From: Streptococcus sp. HMSC067H01
Lineage (GTDB): Bacteria > Bacillota > Bacilli > Lactobacillales > Streptococcaceae
Direction: 5' to 3'
DNA length: 56,931 nucleotides
Assembly (NCBI RefSeq): GCF_001814775.1
Contig: NZ_KV817781.1
Location: 373,434-430,364, forward strand
Shown piece by piece: positions 25,428-35,736 of this stretch. Each line of letters starts with the position of its first letter. Position 1 is the first letter of the stretch. Under the pieces are notes generated by a model that was not told the origin of the DNA, ran no database searches, and saw nothing but the letters and a program-made list of their open reading frames with translations. The position numbers were made by a program, and so were the translations under genes.

Positions 25428-26882
25428 ATGGAATGGACTACTGAACGTCGTTACAGACGTTATGAAGATTGGACACAAGAAGAAAGAAAAGAAATCCAAG
25501 AAAAGATGGCGCAATCCCCATGGCATGTCAGCTATCACATTGAACCAAAGGAAGGACTTCTCAACGATCCAAACGGTTTTTCTTATTTTGATGGTAAGTG
25601 GATTGTCTTTTACCAAAACTTCCCCTTTGGAGCAGCCCACGGCTTGAAATCTTGGGTTCAACTTGAGAGTGATGATTTGGTGCACTTTACTGAAACAGGT
25701 GTTAAAATCTTACCTGATACTCCACTGGATAGCCACGGCGCTTACTCAGGATCTGCTATGCAGTTTGATAATAAATTGTTCCTATTCTATACAGGAAATG
25801 TCCGTGATGAAAATTGGGTACGCCACCCTTATCAGATTGGTGCCTTGATGGATAAGGATGGAAATATTAAAAAGATTGATAAGGTCTTGATTGATCAGCC
25901 TGCTGATGCTACTGACCACTTCCGCGATCCACAGATTTTCAACTTTAAAGGACAATACTACGCTATCGTTGGTGGTCAAGACTTGGAGAAAAAAGGTTTT
26001 GTCCGTCTCTACAAAGCGGTCGATAACGATTATACAAACTGGCAAGAAGTTGGTGATTTGGACTTTAACAACGACCGTACTGCCTATATGATGGAGTGCC
26101 CGAACCTCGTCTTTGTTGGAGAACAGCCTGTCCTTCTCTACTGTCCACAAGGTTTGGATAAAAAGGTTCTTGACTATGATAATATCTATCCAAATATGTA
26201 CAAAATCGGTGCTTCCTTTGATCCTGAAAATGCACGTATGATTGATGTTTCTGAACTTCACAATCTTGATTATGGTTTTGAAGCCTATGCTACTCAAGCT
26301 TTTAACGCTCCTGATGGTCGCGCCCTAGCAGTCAGCTGGCTTGGTTTACCAGATGTTTCTTACCCATCTGACCGTTTTGACCACCAAGGAACTTTTTCAT
26401 TAGTCAAAGAACTTACCATTAAAGATGGCAAACTCTATCAGTACCCTGTAGCAGCTATCCAGGACCTCCGAGCTTCAAAAGAGGAATTTTCAAATCGTTC
26501 TGAAACTAAAAATACCTATGAACTTGAGCTTAACCTTGAAGCAAATAGCCAAAGCGAAATCGTTCTTCTTGCTGATAAAGACGGTAAGGGACTCTCTATC
26601 AATTTTGACCTTGTCAATGGTCAAGTTACCGTTGACCGCAGTAAAGCAGGTGAGCAATATGCTCAAGAATTTGGAACTACTCGCTCTTGCTCAGTTACTA
26701 ATCAAGCAACTACTGTCAATATCTTCATCGACAACTCAGTCTTTGAAATCTTTATCAATAAAGGAGAAAAAGTATTTTCTGGTCGTGTCTTCCCTCTCGA
26801 AGATCAAAATGGAATCCTCATTAAATCTGGAAACCCAACTGGAACATACTACAAATTAGAATATGGTCGCAAAACTAACTGA
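25428..26882 (+). CDS. scrB: Sucrose-6-phosphate hydrolase (GH32)
   Basis: A 484-aa glycoside hydrolase family 32 enzyme that splits sucrose-6-phosphate into glucose-6-phosphate and fructose in the cytoplasm. It has the five-bladed propeller motifs: LLNDPNG with nucleophile Asp47, HFRDP with Asp167, and MMECPN with acid/base Glu223. The C-terminal beta-sandwich spans about 330-484. There is no signal peptide, in keeping with an intracellular enzyme acting after the PTS. The ATG chosen follows GGAGG; upstream in-frame starts lie in the leader. Its last 20 bases overlap scrR. Confidence 0.95.
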   Translation: MEWTTERRYRRYEDWTQEERKEIQEKMAQSPWHVSYHIEPKEGLLNDPNGFSYFDGKWIVFYQNFPFGAAHGLKSWVQLESDDLVHFTETGVKILPDTPLDSHGAYSGSAMQFDNKLFLFYTGNVRDENWVRHPYQIGALMDKDGNIKKIDKVLIDQPADATDHFRDPQIFNFKGQYYAIVGGQDLEKKGFVRLYKAVDNDYTNWQEVGDLDFNNDRTAYMMECPNLVFVGEQPVLLYCPQGLDKKVLDYDNIYPNMYKIGASFDPENARMIDVSELHNLDYGFEAYATQAFNAPDGRALAVSWLGLPDVSYPSDRFDHQGTFSLVKELTIKDGKLYQYPVAAIQDLRASKEEFSNRSETKNTYELELNLEANSQSEIVLLADKDGKGLSINFDLVNGQVTVDRSKAGEQYAQEFGTTRSCSVTNQATTVNIFIDNSVFEIFINKGEKVFSGRVFPLEDQNGILIKSGNPTGTYYKLEYGRKTN

Positions 26883-27828
26883 TGTCGCAAAATTAGCTGG
26901 CGTCAGCCCTACTACTGTTTCACGTGTCATCAACAAAAAGGGGTATCTTTCAGAAAAAACCATTCAAAAGGTTAATGAAGCTATGCGTGAGCTGGGCTAT
27001 AAACCCAACAACCTAGCTCGCAGTCTTCAAGGAAAGTCTGCCAAGTTAATTGGGCTCATTTTCCCTAAAATCAGCCATGTTTTCTATGCTGAATTGATTG
27101 ACAAATTGGAACACGAACTCTTCAAAAAAGGTTACAAGACCATCATCTGTAATAGTGAACACGATTCGGAAAAAGAACGCGAATACATCGAAATGTTAGA
27201 AGCCAACCAGGTGGACGGCATCATTTCGGGAAGTCACAACCTTGGGATTGAGGATTACAATCGCGTAACCGCTCCGATCATTTCATTTGACCGTAACCTA
27301 TCACCAGACATACCTGTCGTTTCTTCTGACAACTATGCTGGTGGTGTCCTAGCCGCTCAGACCTTGGCTAAAACCGGAGCCAAATCTATTATCATGATTA
27401 CAGGAAATGACAATTCCAATTCACCAACTGGACTTCGTCATGCTGGTTTTGCTTCAATCTTGCCAAAGGCTCCTATTATCAATGTTTCCAGTGACTTTTC
27501 ACCCCTTCGTAAGGAAATGGAAATTAAAAATATCCTGACCAAACAAAAACCAGATGCGATTTTCGCCTCTGATGATTTGACTGCTATTTTGGTTATTAAG
27601 ATTGCTCAGGAGCTTGGTCTCTCTGTTCCTGAACAACTCAAGGTGATCGGATATGACGGGACTTATTTCATTGAGAATTTCTACCCTCACCTCACTACCA
27701 TTAAACAACCCTTGGAAGAGATTGCTCGCCTAACAGTTGATTTGCTCTTACAAAAAATTGAAGGCAAAGAGGTTGCTACTACTGGTTATTTCTTGCCGGT
27801 TAGTCTCTTGCCAGGTAAAAGTATTTAA
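26863..27828 (+). CDS. scrR: Sucrose operon repressor ScrR (LacI family)
   Basis: A 321-aa LacI/GalR repressor. The N-terminal helix-turn-helix (LTDVAKLAGVSPTTVSRVIN, residues 5-24) and hinge (NNLARSLQGKSAKLIG) are intact, and the rest is a periplasmic-binding-protein-like sensor domain. It overlaps the end of scrB by 20 bases, so the repressor is made from the operon it controls. The two matched 16-bp palindromes in the scrA-scrB region are its likely operators. Confidence 0.93.
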   Translation: MVAKLTDVAKLAGVSPTTVSRVINKKGYLSEKTIQKVNEAMRELGYKPNNLARSLQGKSAKLIGLIFPKISHVFYAELIDKLEHELFKKGYKTIICNSEHDSEKEREYIEMLEANQVDGIISGSHNLGIEDYNRVTAPIISFDRNLSPDIPVVSSDNYAGGVLAAQTLAKTGAKSIIMITGNDNSNSPTGLRHAGFASILPKAPIINVSSDFSPLRKEMEIKNILTKQKPDAIFASDDLTAILVIKIAQELGLSVPEQLKVIGYDGTYFIENFYPHLTTIKQPLEEIARLTVDLLLQKIEGKEVATTGYFLPVSLLPGKSI

Positions 27829-27829
27829 A

Positions 27830-27862
27830 CAAAAAACTCGGACTGAATCAGTCTGAGTTTTT
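27830..27862. terminator. Bidirectional terminator between scrR and mvaA
   Basis: ACTCGGACT / AGTCTGAGT stem (one G-U pair) with a GAATC loop, A-run on one side and T-run on the other; it serves both converging operons. Confidence 0.85.
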
Positions 27863-27863
27863 C

Positions 27864-29138
27864 TTATGATCTTAATTTTTTCAAAAGAGTTTGTGCTTTT
27901 TCTAGATTAAAAGTTTTTTCAGCAATCAAGCTTTCCACTAGTTTAGGTACTTCTGCCTCAGTCGCACCTGCTAAAAGCGCTAGAGATTTTGCTTGAAGTT
28001 TCATGTGTCCGTGTTGGATTCCTGTACTGACCAGAGCCTTAAGTGCTGCAAAGTTTTGAGCGAGACCAATCGAAACGATAATTTGGGCCAATTCTTTCGC
28101 TGATGGATGACCTAGCAAGTCATGGCTGAGAACGACTCGAGGATTGAGACCAATTGATCCCCCCTTGGTAGCAACTGGCATCGGCAGAGTCATCTCTCCA
28201 ATCAGTTCTTCTGTTTCCAAATCCATCGTCCAACGACTAAGACCTCGATAAGCACCATCATGACTGGCATAGGCATGCGCTCCTGCTTCGATGGCACGCC
28301 AATCATTTCCTGTCGCAATCAAGAGAGCATCGATTCCGTTAAAAATTCCCTTATTGTGGGTCGCTGCCCTGTAAGGATCTGCTTGGGCAAACTGGCTGGC
28401 TAAAACTATTTTTTCTGCCAACTCACGCGCTTCATCCTTCTGGCGACTCAAATAACGAAAGGCGATACGACAAGTTGCAGTTACTAGAGAATCTGTTGCA
28501 TAGTTGGACAAAATGCCCATTAAACTTTGCCCTTGACTTAGAACCTCTAAGCTAGGTTTTAAAGCTTCAAGCATGGTATTGAGCATATTAGCTCCCATTG
28601 CTTCTTGAGTATCTACATGGAGATAAACCACTAAAAAGTCAGCCTCACCAGAAATTTTCTCAATTTTTAGCTCTCTCGCTCCACCACCACGTTTGACAAT
28701 AGAGGGATAGGCTTGGTTTGCTTGTTCGAGCAACTCTGCTTTTTGACTCAGAATAGCCTGACAAGCTTTATCCCTATCTGGAACTTGATAAAGAGCTACC
28801 TGACCAATCATTTGGCGTTGATGAACCTGAGCAGTAAAACCACCCGCACGTTTGATAATCTTACTTGCAAAACTAGCTGCAGCAACGACAGATGGCTCTT
28901 CGGTCACATAAGGAACTGTGTACTCTTGATCATTTACCAACACTTCTGGAACTACTGAGTATGGAAGTGAGAAGGTCCCCACTACATTTTCACTCAGTTG
29001 GTCCGCAACTGCTATACTAAGATTTTCATTTTGCTCAAGACTTTCTTGGGCTTCCATAGAAGTAAGCGCCTGAGACTTAACGAACTCAAGGCGCTCTTGA
29101 ATTGATTTTTTAGCAAATCCATTCCAATTATTTTTCAT
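27864..29138 (-). CDS. mvaA: Hydroxymethylglutaryl-CoA reductase, class II
   Basis: A 424-aa class II HMG-CoA reductase of the mevalonate pathway, which supplies isoprenoids including the undecaprenyl carrier for cell-wall sugars. Expected catalytic motifs are present: ENVVG (Glu), HNKG (Lys), GNDWRA (Asp) and QHGHM near the C-terminus (His). The family's DAMGAN motif reads EAMGAN here. Its start overlaps the mvaS stop by one base (TAATG), so the two are translationally coupled. Confidence 0.95.
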   Translation of the reverse strand: MKNNWNGFAKKSIQERLEFVKSQALTSMEAQESLEQNENLSIAVADQLSENVVGTFSLPYSVVPEVLVNDQEYTVPYVTEEPSVVAAASFASKIIKRAGGFTAQVHQRQMIGQVALYQVPDRDKACQAILSQKAELLEQANQAYPSIVKRGGGARELKIEKISGEADFLVVYLHVDTQEAMGANMLNTMLEALKPSLEVLSQGQSLMGILSNYATDSLVTATCRIAFRYLSRQKDEARELAEKIVLASQFAQADPYRAATHNKGIFNGIDALLIATGNDWRAIEAGAHAYASHDGAYRGLSRWTMDLETEELIGEMTLPMPVATKGGSIGLNPRVVLSHDLLGHPSAKELAQIIVSIGLAQNFAALKALVSTGIQHGHMKLQAKSLALLAGATEAEVPKLVESLIAEKTFNLEKAQTLLKKLRS

Positions 29139-30310
29139 TATTTTTCAACCTTGCTGTAGCGACGTTGGTGTTCTACAATCTCAACCAGAGCATAGTCCTG
29201 TCCCTCATAGCCTGACATGGTTGCAGAACCGGACTCATCCAAGTTTGCTTCCTCAAAGAAGATTCGTTCATAATCAGCTACGCTCAATGCTTGACGCTGG
29301 TCTAGCAATTCTAAGCGATTTTTCTGCAATTGTTGTTCATAGCCTTCAACCAATTCCACACTGAAGAACTCAGATACAGCACCACTTCCGTAGCTATAGA
29401 GAGCTAACTTGTCCCCTGCTTTGAGACTATCAGAATTTTCAAGAAGAGACAAGAGGCCTAAAAAGAGTGAACCTGTGTAGATGTTCCCAACCTTTTGGCT
29501 ATAAATAATAGACTCATCAAAGTGTTTTTGGAGTAAATCCTTTTTCTCTTGAGGTAGAGATTTATCAAGAATTTTTTTCAATCCCTTGAGAGCTAGCTTA
29601 GGATAAGGCAAGTGGAAACAAATAGCCTCAAAATCATCCAAAGTACAGTTATAACGCTTTTGATACTCTTCCCAAGTCGTTTTTAAGCTATCCAAATACT
29701 GCTGTGTTGAGTAGACTCCATTTACAAATGGTGTCGTTGAATAATTTGGACGCCAAAAGTCCATAATATCACGAGTCTGCGCAACGTTATCGTTGTTGAA
29801 GACCATAACACGTGGATTTTGGCTAATCAACATGGCAACACACCCTGCACCTTGAGTTGGTTCCCCAGGAGTTTCGACACCATATTTTGCAATATCACTA
29901 GCTAGTACCAAAACTTTTGATTTAGGAGAATTTTCTACGTGTAACTTAGCATAGTGAAGGGCCGCAGTTGCACCATAGCAGGCTTCCTTGATTTCAAAAC
30001 TGCGTGCAAAAGGTTGAATTCCAAGTAGACCGTGTACAAAAACCGCAGCCGCCTTACTTTGATCGACTCCAGATTCTGTCGCTACGATAACCATATCAAT
30101 CTCTTGCTTATCTTCTTCAGTCAGGATAGAATTTCCTGCACTGGCAGCCAAAGTAACAATATCCTCTGTTAAAGGAGCAATACTCAATTCTTTTAAAAGG
30201 AGTCCTTTACTCAATTTTTCAGGATCAGTCCCTCGAGCTTCTGCTAAATCTTGTAATTTCAAAACGTATTGACTGGTCGCAAAACCAATCTTATCAATAC
30301 CGATTGTCAT
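29138..30310 (-). CDS. mvaS: Hydroxymethylglutaryl-CoA synthase
   Basis: A 390-aa thiolase-fold enzyme that condenses acetyl-CoA with acetoacetyl-CoA. Catalytic Glu79 (VIVATESG), Cys111 (EACYGAT) and the His in CFHLPYPK are visible. The start at MTIGIDKIG follows AGAGGT; an ATG seven codons earlier has no ribosome site. It is first gene of the mvaS-mvaA operon and precedes the second two-step reaction to mevalonate. Confidence 0.95.
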   Translation of the reverse strand: MTIGIDKIGFATSQYVLKLQDLAEARGTDPEKLSKGLLLKELSIAPLTEDIVTLAASAGNSILTEEDKQEIDMVIVATESGVDQSKAAAVFVHGLLGIQPFARSFEIKEACYGATAALHYAKLHVENSPKSKVLVLASDIAKYGVETPGEPTQGAGCVAMLISQNPRVMVFNNDNVAQTRDIMDFWRPNYSTTPFVNGVYSTQQYLDSLKTTWEEYQKRYNCTLDDFEAICFHLPYPKLALKGLKKILDKSLPQEKKDLLQKHFDESIIYSQKVGNIYTGSLFLGLLSLLENSDSLKAGDKLALYSYGSGAVSEFFSVELVEGYEQQLQKNRLELLDQRQALSVADYERIFFEEANLDESGSATMSGYEGQDYALVEIVEHQRRYSKVEK

Positions 30311-30387
30311 ATTTACCTCTATTTTTATCATTCATTGTAAAAATTCGTTCACCTCTATTTTATCACAATTGAGGTCAAATGAGCGAA

Positions 30388-30415
30388 AAAAGACTTGATT
30401 CCCCAAATCAAGTTT
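30388..30415 (-). terminator. Second hairpin terminator downstream of the ThrE-type operon
   Basis: AACTTGATT / AATCAAGT stem with a GC-rich loop and a following run of T on the minus strand, upstream of mvaS. Confidence 0.6.
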
Positions 30416-30481
30416 ACTCATAAATTTAAACATCAGACTTTAATCAAGCAATGTCCTAGCATAAACCGATCAGCACAAAAA

Positions 30482-30505
30482 AATCGAGTCTTAAGCAGCC
30501 CGATT
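30482..30505 (-). terminator. Terminator overlapping the stop of the ThrE-2 gene
   Basis: AATCGGG / CTCGATT stem (one G-U pair) followed by TTTTTT on the minus strand; the TAA stop codon lies in the loop. Confidence 0.6.
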
Positions 30506-30940
30506 CTTTTTAAGATGATAGTACAATTTGAGGACAACCGTTCCACTCGCCATTCCTATAGAGATAACAAGAGCCAACATCATCACCAACATTGCACTGG
30601 CAATGGCGTTTCTATAGTCGCCTGTCACAAAAAATGAAGTCGTTCGATAGGACAGATATCCTGGCACTAGAGGCGCCAAGGTAGCAAGAGCAAAGACAAC
30701 TGCTGGTGTTTTATAGATAATACTCATAATCTGGCTAAGACAAGAACCAATCACAGCAGCAATAAAGGTCGCCATAATCACATTTGTCGGCTCCTTGAGG
30801 AGCAAATAAAGTAGCCAGATGAACATTCCCAAAACACCGCCGGGAATAAGCATGGAACGTTGGACATTTAAAACGATTAAAAACGTGATAATGGCAAGCA
30901 AACTTGCCAGAGCTTGCAATAAAAATGTTGTTAGTGTCAT
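30491..30940 (-). CDS. Threonine/serine exporter family protein, small subunit (ThrE_2)
   Basis: A 149-aa membrane protein with four to five hydrophobic helices, matching the C-terminal half of Corynebacterium ThrE (DUF3815/ThrE_2). The motif LVPGYLSYR is typical of the family. In many Firmicutes ThrE is split into two adjacent genes, as here, and the partner lies immediately upstream. Export of an amino acid or other small carboxylate is inferred from the family only. Confidence 0.8.
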   Translation of the reverse strand: MTLTTFLLQALASLLAIITFLIVLNVQRSMLIPGGVLGMFIWLLYLLLKEPTNVIMATFIAAVIGSCLSQIMSIIYKTPAVVFALATLAPLVPGYLSYRTTSFFVTGDYRNAIASAMLVMMLALVISIGMASGTVVLKLYYHLKKNRAA

Positions 30941-30941
30941 A

Positions 30942-31700
30942 TTAGTTCATTAGTACGAGGGCGACTGATGTTCCAGCCCCTAAAGCTAGGGTAATCAGCA
31001 AGGATTCAAACATCTTGCTCATACCAGAGTTGATGTGGTTGGTCATAATATCTCTTACAGCATTGGTCAAGGCAATCCCTGGCACAAAGGGCATGACCGC
31101 GCCAGCAATAACCAAATCAGCTGTCGATGGTAAACCTGAATAACGCGCCCAGAATTGTGCAATCAAGCCAAAGACGAAGGCCCCTGCAAAAGCTGTCATA
31201 AAGGGAATACGGATAAATTTTTCGACATAGAGCGAACAGGTGAAGGCAAACAAGGTCGCCACTCCTGCCCCAATCGCATCGTAAGGATTTCCCCCAAACA
31301 TGATGGAGAAAAATGGAGCACTCAGAGTCGCTGCCACTGTTAACTGGACATTGGTATAGGGAGAAGGTTTTGTATTTAATTCCTTCAGCTCAATGAAAGC
31401 TGCCTCTAAATTAAGCTGGCCAGCCACGATCTGGCGTGAAATCTGATTGACATCACAAACCTTTTCAATATTATAGGAAGAGGAAGTAACCCGCTTCATA
31501 CGAGAGATATTGGTATTTTCAATAGAGAAGAAAATGGCTGCAGGCATAGCTAGGACATTGCAATCCATAATGCCTTGCGAGTGCGCAATACGAATCATAG
31601 TATCCTCGACACGATGGATCTCAGAGCCATTGCGAAGCAGAATCGTTCCTGCAAGCATAATGACATCAATAACTGCATTCAGTTTTTTTGATTCGTCCAT
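30942..31700 (-). CDS. Threonine/serine exporter family protein, large subunit (ThrE_1, DUF1212)
   Basis: A 252-aa protein: a soluble N-terminal part (about 1-115) with RNGSEIHRVEDTM and the YNIEKVCDVNQISR region, then about five helices including LPFVPGIALTNAVRD-like residues (MPFVPGIALTNAVRD), the ThrE_1 signature. It has a GGAGG ribosome site and ends one base before the small-subunit gene starts. The pair forms a split ThrE exporter. Confidence 0.85.
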   Translation of the reverse strand: MDESKKLNAVIDVIMLAGTILLRNGSEIHRVEDTMIRIAHSQGIMDCNVLAMPAAIFFSIENTNISRMKRVTSSSYNIEKVCDVNQISRQIVAGQLNLEAAFIELKELNTKPSPYTNVQLTVAATLSAPFFSIMFGGNPYDAIGAGVATLFAFTCSLYVEKFIRIPFMTAFAGAFVFGLIAQFWARYSGLPSTADLVIAGAVMPFVPGIALTNAVRDIMTNHINSGMSKMFESLLITLALGAGTSVALVLMN

Positions 31701-31747
31701 ATTTCCCTCCTTGATAAGCTTCTTTTATTTTATCACAAATTTGAAGG

Positions 31748-31783
31748 AAAAAAAATCTTTGTCACAAAAACTGTGACAAAGAT
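31748..31783 (-). terminator. Terminator of the stkP operon
   Basis: A 12-bp perfect stem (ATCTTTGTCACA / TGTGACAAAGAT) with a 5-nt loop and a following T-run on the minus strand. Confidence 0.85.
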
Positions 31784-31786
31784 TGG

Positions 31787-33670
31787 TTAGTTATTTGTGC
31801 TATGTTCGTCCACATGAGTTTGCGAAGACGAAGATGGTGTTGTTGGACCTTGTGATGGCACTGTATTGTCCGTTCTATTAGTATTGCGCTGGCTTGAAGA
31901 TGGGACAGAAGATGATGATGGTGGTGTTTTCGGTTTATAAATAGAAATCTTAATACGAGTTGTACTTAAGTCTATTTTTTCACCTGGTTTTGGACTTTGA
32001 TCCAAAACGGTTTCTTCGGCAGTTCCCTCAGGTGCTGTCGTCACCTCTACTACCTCGATATTAGCCTCCTTCACACCTACAATTTGAATCAAGTTGTTCT
32101 TTGTAAATTCAAGACTTGAACCAATGTAGCCTGGCATAGAAACAGTTGTCACCTTTTTAGCAACAGTCAAAACAATAGGGGTCGCTTTGGTGAGATCATA
32201 GGTCGTACCTTCTGAGAGACTTTGTTTAAAAATCACCCCTGGTTCCCATTCACTGGTCTCTTCTTCCTCAATCTTAATCAGATTTTCGGGAACTTTGTTC
32301 TCCTTCAACTTAGCAATGACATCTGTAGATTTCTTACCAATGTAATCACCAATCTTAAAGGATTGCTTACCAGTTGAAATAATCAGATTAATCTTACTTC
32401 CCTCTTTACGGCTACTACCTGCCTCAGGATCCGTGCGAATGACACGACCTTTCTCCACTGTTTCGCTTGCCTCAGTTTTTTCATCACCAACTTCAAAGTT
32501 TGCTTTCTTCAAGGTTTCCTTGGCCTCAGCAACTGTTTGACCTGCTACATTTGGAATATCAATGGTAGCTGGTGTTCTGGATAAAATCCAGACAAGGGAA
32601 GCCAGGACCAATACGAAGCTTGCCAAGAGAACTAGATAACGTGCCTTAAAGCGACGTTTTTTCACTGGTTTTTCCAGCGGCTCTTTCGCAGCAACCTCTG
32701 GATTGACTCTAGCAGTCTGAGAAATTTCTGGCTGTGGTTGAACCTTTGGAATCGATGTTAAGGTTGTCTGAGGAACTTTTGGCAAGGTCTTGGTATCTGC
32801 CTTACTAGCATCATCAAAAACAAGTTTAGGTTCATTTCTGCGGTTATAAGATAGACTGCTAGATAAATCAACATACATCTCTGAAACCGACTGGTATCGA
32901 TCAGTCAATTTCTTAGCCGTTGCCTTGATAACCACATTCTCCAAAGCTTGAGGAACAGATGGGTTTTCAGCGATAACTGACGGCAGTGGTTTCTGGAAAT
33001 GCTGGAGGGCGATGGTTACTGCACTATCGCCATCATATGGGATATGTCCTGTCAGCATTTCATAGAAGATAATCCCCATGGCATAGATGTCACTTTGGAC
33101 CGTTGCTTTAGAACCACGAGCCTGCTCAGGTGACAAGTAATGCACAGAACCCAACATAGAGTTGGTCTGAGTCAGACTGGTCTCTGCAAAGGCTACGGCA
33201 ATTCCAAAGTCCGTTACCTTGGCCGTCCCATCCGGAGTTAAAAGAATGTTTTGAGGTTTTAAGTCACGATGGACAATACCTTTAGTGTGCGCTAAGCGCA
33301 TCGCTAAGAGAATCTGACCCATAATACGGACAGCTTCTTCATTTGATAGGGGATAGTGTTCTTTGATATAGCGCTTGAGATCAAGACCGGCTACATATTC
33401 CATAGCCAGGTACTGTTGACCGTCCTCTTCGCCGATATCCGTTATCCGAACGATATGGGGATGATCTAAGTCAGCCATTGCACGCGCTTCACGCTGAAAA
33501 CGAGCAACAGCAATCGGGTCAGTCTGGTAGTTAGTCCTTAGGACCTTTACAGCTACCTCTTCCCCGTCTAAAATCAAATCCTTGGCCAGGTAGACATCCG
33601 CCATACCTCCACGGCCAATTTGTTTGACAATCCGATACCGCCCGGCAAAAATCTTGCCGATCTGGATCAT
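31787..33670 (-). CDS. stkP: Serine/threonine protein kinase StkP with three PASTA domains
   Basis: A 627-aa eukaryotic-type kinase controlling cell division and wall synthesis. The cytoplasmic kinase domain has GRGGMADVY (19-27), Lys42, HRDLKPQN (Asp136) and DFG (154-156). A juxtamembrane linker and one helix (about 345-363) lead to three extracellular PASTA domains (about 368-435, 436-506 and 507-580). Pneumococcal StkP is 659 aa with four; one of its two near-identical central repeats appears to be missing here. A Ser/Thr/Pro-rich tail (581-627) follows the last PASTA. The start overlaps the phpP stop by four bases (ATGA). Confidence 0.95.
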   Translation of the reverse strand: MIQIGKIFAGRYRIVKQIGRGGMADVYLAKDLILDGEEVAVKVLRTNYQTDPIAVARFQREARAMADLDHPHIVRITDIGEEDGQQYLAMEYVAGLDLKRYIKEHYPLSNEEAVRIMGQILLAMRLAHTKGIVHRDLKPQNILLTPDGTAKVTDFGIAVAFAETSLTQTNSMLGSVHYLSPEQARGSKATVQSDIYAMGIIFYEMLTGHIPYDGDSAVTIALQHFQKPLPSVIAENPSVPQALENVVIKATAKKLTDRYQSVSEMYVDLSSSLSYNRRNEPKLVFDDASKADTKTLPKVPQTTLTSIPKVQPQPEISQTARVNPEVAAKEPLEKPVKKRRFKARYLVLLASFVLVLASLVWILSRTPATIDIPNVAGQTVAEAKETLKKANFEVGDEKTEASETVEKGRVIRTDPEAGSSRKEGSKINLIISTGKQSFKIGDYIGKKSTDVIAKLKENKVPENLIKIEEEETSEWEPGVIFKQSLSEGTTYDLTKATPIVLTVAKKVTTVSMPGYIGSSLEFTKNNLIQIVGVKEANIEVVEVTTAPEGTAEETVLDQSPKPGEKIDLSTTRIKISIYKPKTPPSSSSVPSSSQRNTNRTDNTVPSQGPTTPSSSSQTHVDEHSTNN

Positions 33671-34407
33671 TGTGCCGCCTCCTCCTCAATCGAAACAAGG
33701 GCAACTGTAATATTATCAAGGCCACCAGCATTGTTAGCAAAACGAATCAAGGTCGCCGCTTTATCATCAAGTGAGATATCACTTGTGACAATATCACAGA
33801 TTTCACTAGCTGAAATCATATTTGTCAGACCATCGCTATTGAGCAAGAGATAGTCTCCTGCTTCCAAACTGACAATTCCTAAGTCAGGTTGAATTTCGTC
33901 TTTTTGTCCGATAGATTGGGTGATAATATTTTTTTGTGGATGCGCTTCTGCCTCTTCTGGTGTCAGTTGACCTGCCTTGAGCAATTCGTTAACCAAGGAA
34001 TGATCACTTGTCAGTTGACGGTACTCTTCCCCTCGAATGAGACCGATTCTAGAATCTCCGATATGGGCATAAATTGCCTGATTTCCGATAACCGCAAGAG
34101 CTTCGAGGGTTGTCCCCATTCCCTTGTAGGCTTCATCTCGTCCTAGTTGATAAATCTTTTGATTTTCAACTTCTAGATGGTGGGCAAACCATTCGCGAAC
34201 TTCATTAACGGTGTCGATCTGGGTATCTACCCATGACACACCCAAGTCAGTCACAGCCATTTCGCTAGCAATATTTCCTGCGCGATGACCTCCCATCCCA
34301 TCAGCCAAGATGATCATCGTGCGACCGGCACGGTTGACAAAAAGATTGACATAGTCTTGATTATTTGTACGCTTCTGACCCACATCTGTTAATAATGAAA
34401 TCTCCAT
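33667..34407 (-). CDS. phpP: PP2C-type protein phosphatase PhpP
   Basis: A 246-aa metal-dependent PP2C phosphatase, the cytoplasmic partner that dephosphorylates StkP and its substrates. Metal-binding motifs are present: RTNNQD near the N-terminus, [10 protein letters not shown] (about 37-46), GDSRIG, SDGLTN and LDNITVAL. It is placed between rsmB and stkP and overlaps stkP by ATGA, which couples kinase and phosphatase synthesis. Confidence 0.95.
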   Translation of the reverse strand: MEISLLTDVGQKRTNNQDYVNLFVNRAGRTMIILADGMGGHRAGNIASEMAVTDLGVSWVDTQIDTVNEVREWFAHHLEVENQKIYQLGRDEAYKGMGTTLEALAVIGNQAIYAHIGDSRIGLIRGEEYRQLTSDHSLVNELLKAGQLTPEEAEAHPQKNIITQSIGQKDEIQPDLGIVSLEAGDYLLLNSDGLTNMISASEICDIVTSDISLDDKAATLIRFANNAGGLDNITVALVSIEEEAAQ

Positions 34408-34422
34408 TGTGTCAGTTCCTTC

Positions 34423-35736
34423 CTAATTGGATATCTTACGAAATTGGCTGATGAAGAATCCATCACTTCCGTATAATTCTGGAGTAATAAGGATACAGCC
34501 ATCTTTTAGAATATCCTTGCATTCGTGATCTAGTTTAACCTGCTCGAACTCGGGATGACTTTCTAAAAATGCTTGAACCACTTGAAAGTTCTCTTCCGAG
34601 ACAATAGTGCAGGTACTATAGGTTATTATACCACCTTTTCGTAGTGTTTGACAAACACTACCTAATATTTCCAGCTGAATTTCCTGTAATGACGCGAAAT
34701 CAGCAGTGTCTTTGTTGTATTTGATGTCTGGTTTTCGACGCAATAGACCAATCCCTGAACAAGGGGCATCAACAAGAATCTTATCAAATTGATCCTTGCC
34801 AAAAAATTCATGCACTTTTCGAGCATCCAATTTTTGCGTTTGGACACGGTCTGCTACGCCTAAACGCTGAGCATTTTCTTGAATCAAATTGAGTTTATGA
34901 TCATAGAGATCTAGAGCCGTTACCTGACCTGTCGATAGGTAAGAGGCAATATGGGCTGTTTTCCCACCTGGAGCTGCACAGGCATCCAAAACCTGCTCGT
35001 CGCCTTGTAGATCTAGTGTCGGTGCAACCAGTTGACTTGACTCATCCTGGATAGTAATAGCACCTTCAGCAAACAAATCATGGCCTGCAAAGTGCCCCTG
35101 CTCCTTGACCAGACCAGCAGGAGATAAAAGAGAATCACTTGCACCAAGCAAAGCTTTGATTTCCTCTTTTCGGCTCAAATCGGTCACACGGATACTGGCT
35201 TTATTCCGTTGCAATAGACTTCCAAAAATAGCTTGAGCTCGCTCTTCTCCATACTCTTCCTTGAGTTTCGAAATCAACCAAACTGGTAAAGAGTAGGCAA
35301 TGGAATCACGCTTATTTTTACGCTTGATACTGGCAATATCTGGCAAGCCCTCACGCAAAATACGACGAAGAACAGCATTGACCAGTTTTTCACTACCCTT
35401 CTTACGAGATTTTGCAATTTCCACTGCCTCATTGACCACTGCATGGTCAGGAAGCTTATCCAAATATTGGAGTTGATAGACGCTCATGAGAAGCAGAACA
35501 TAGAGCCAGCTATCTAGCTTCTCCCTATCTTGGATAAAATGAGACAAGTACCATTCCAAAGTTAGTTTACGGGCTACAGTCCCGTAAACAAGTTCTGTCA
35601 CCAAACCTTTGTCTGTTGCTGACAGTTGACTTCCCTTGAAGTGTTTATTTAAGGCAATATTTGAGTAGGCTTGATTGACAAAGACATCCTCTAGCACCTT
35701 TAAGGCTAAGTTTCTAGCCGTTTCTACTTTAGTCAC
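34423..35736 (-). CDS. rsmB: 16S rRNA m5C967 methyltransferase RsmB
   Basis: A 437-aa enzyme: an N-terminal NusB-like RNA-binding domain (about 1-130) and a C-terminal SAM methyltransferase domain with [21 protein letters not shown] and the catalytic cysteine in YSTCT. It methylates C967 of 16S rRNA. The likely start is GTG (MTKVETAR), with an AGGAG site; it overlaps the end of fmt by 8 bases. A TTG one codon earlier is also possible. Confidence 0.92.
   Translation of the reverse strand: MTKVETARNLALKVLEDVFVNQAYSNIALNKHFKGSQLSATDKGLVTELVYGTVARKLTLEWYLSHFIQDREKLDSWLYVLLLMSVYQLQYLDKLPDHAVVNEAVEIAKSRKKGSEKLVNAVLRRILREGLPDIASIKRKNKRDSIAYSLPVWLISKLKEEYGEERAQAIFGSLLQRNKASIRVTDLSRKEEIKALLGASDSLLSPAGLVKEQGHFAGHDLFAEGAITIQDESSQLVAPTLDLQGDEQVLDACAAPGGKTAHIASYLSTGQVTALDLYDHKLNLIQENAQRLGVADRVQTQKLDARKVHEFFGKDQFDKILVDAPCSGIGLLRRKPDIKYNKDTADFASLQEIQLEILGSVCQTLRKGGIITYSTCTIVSEENFQVVQAFLESHPEFEQVKLDHECKDILKDGCILITPELYGSDGFFISQFRKISN

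Noticed and set aside
25782..26297. Minus-strand ORF of 171 codons inside scrB
   Set aside because: Opposite strand of a clear GH32 gene, without ribosome site or family similarity.
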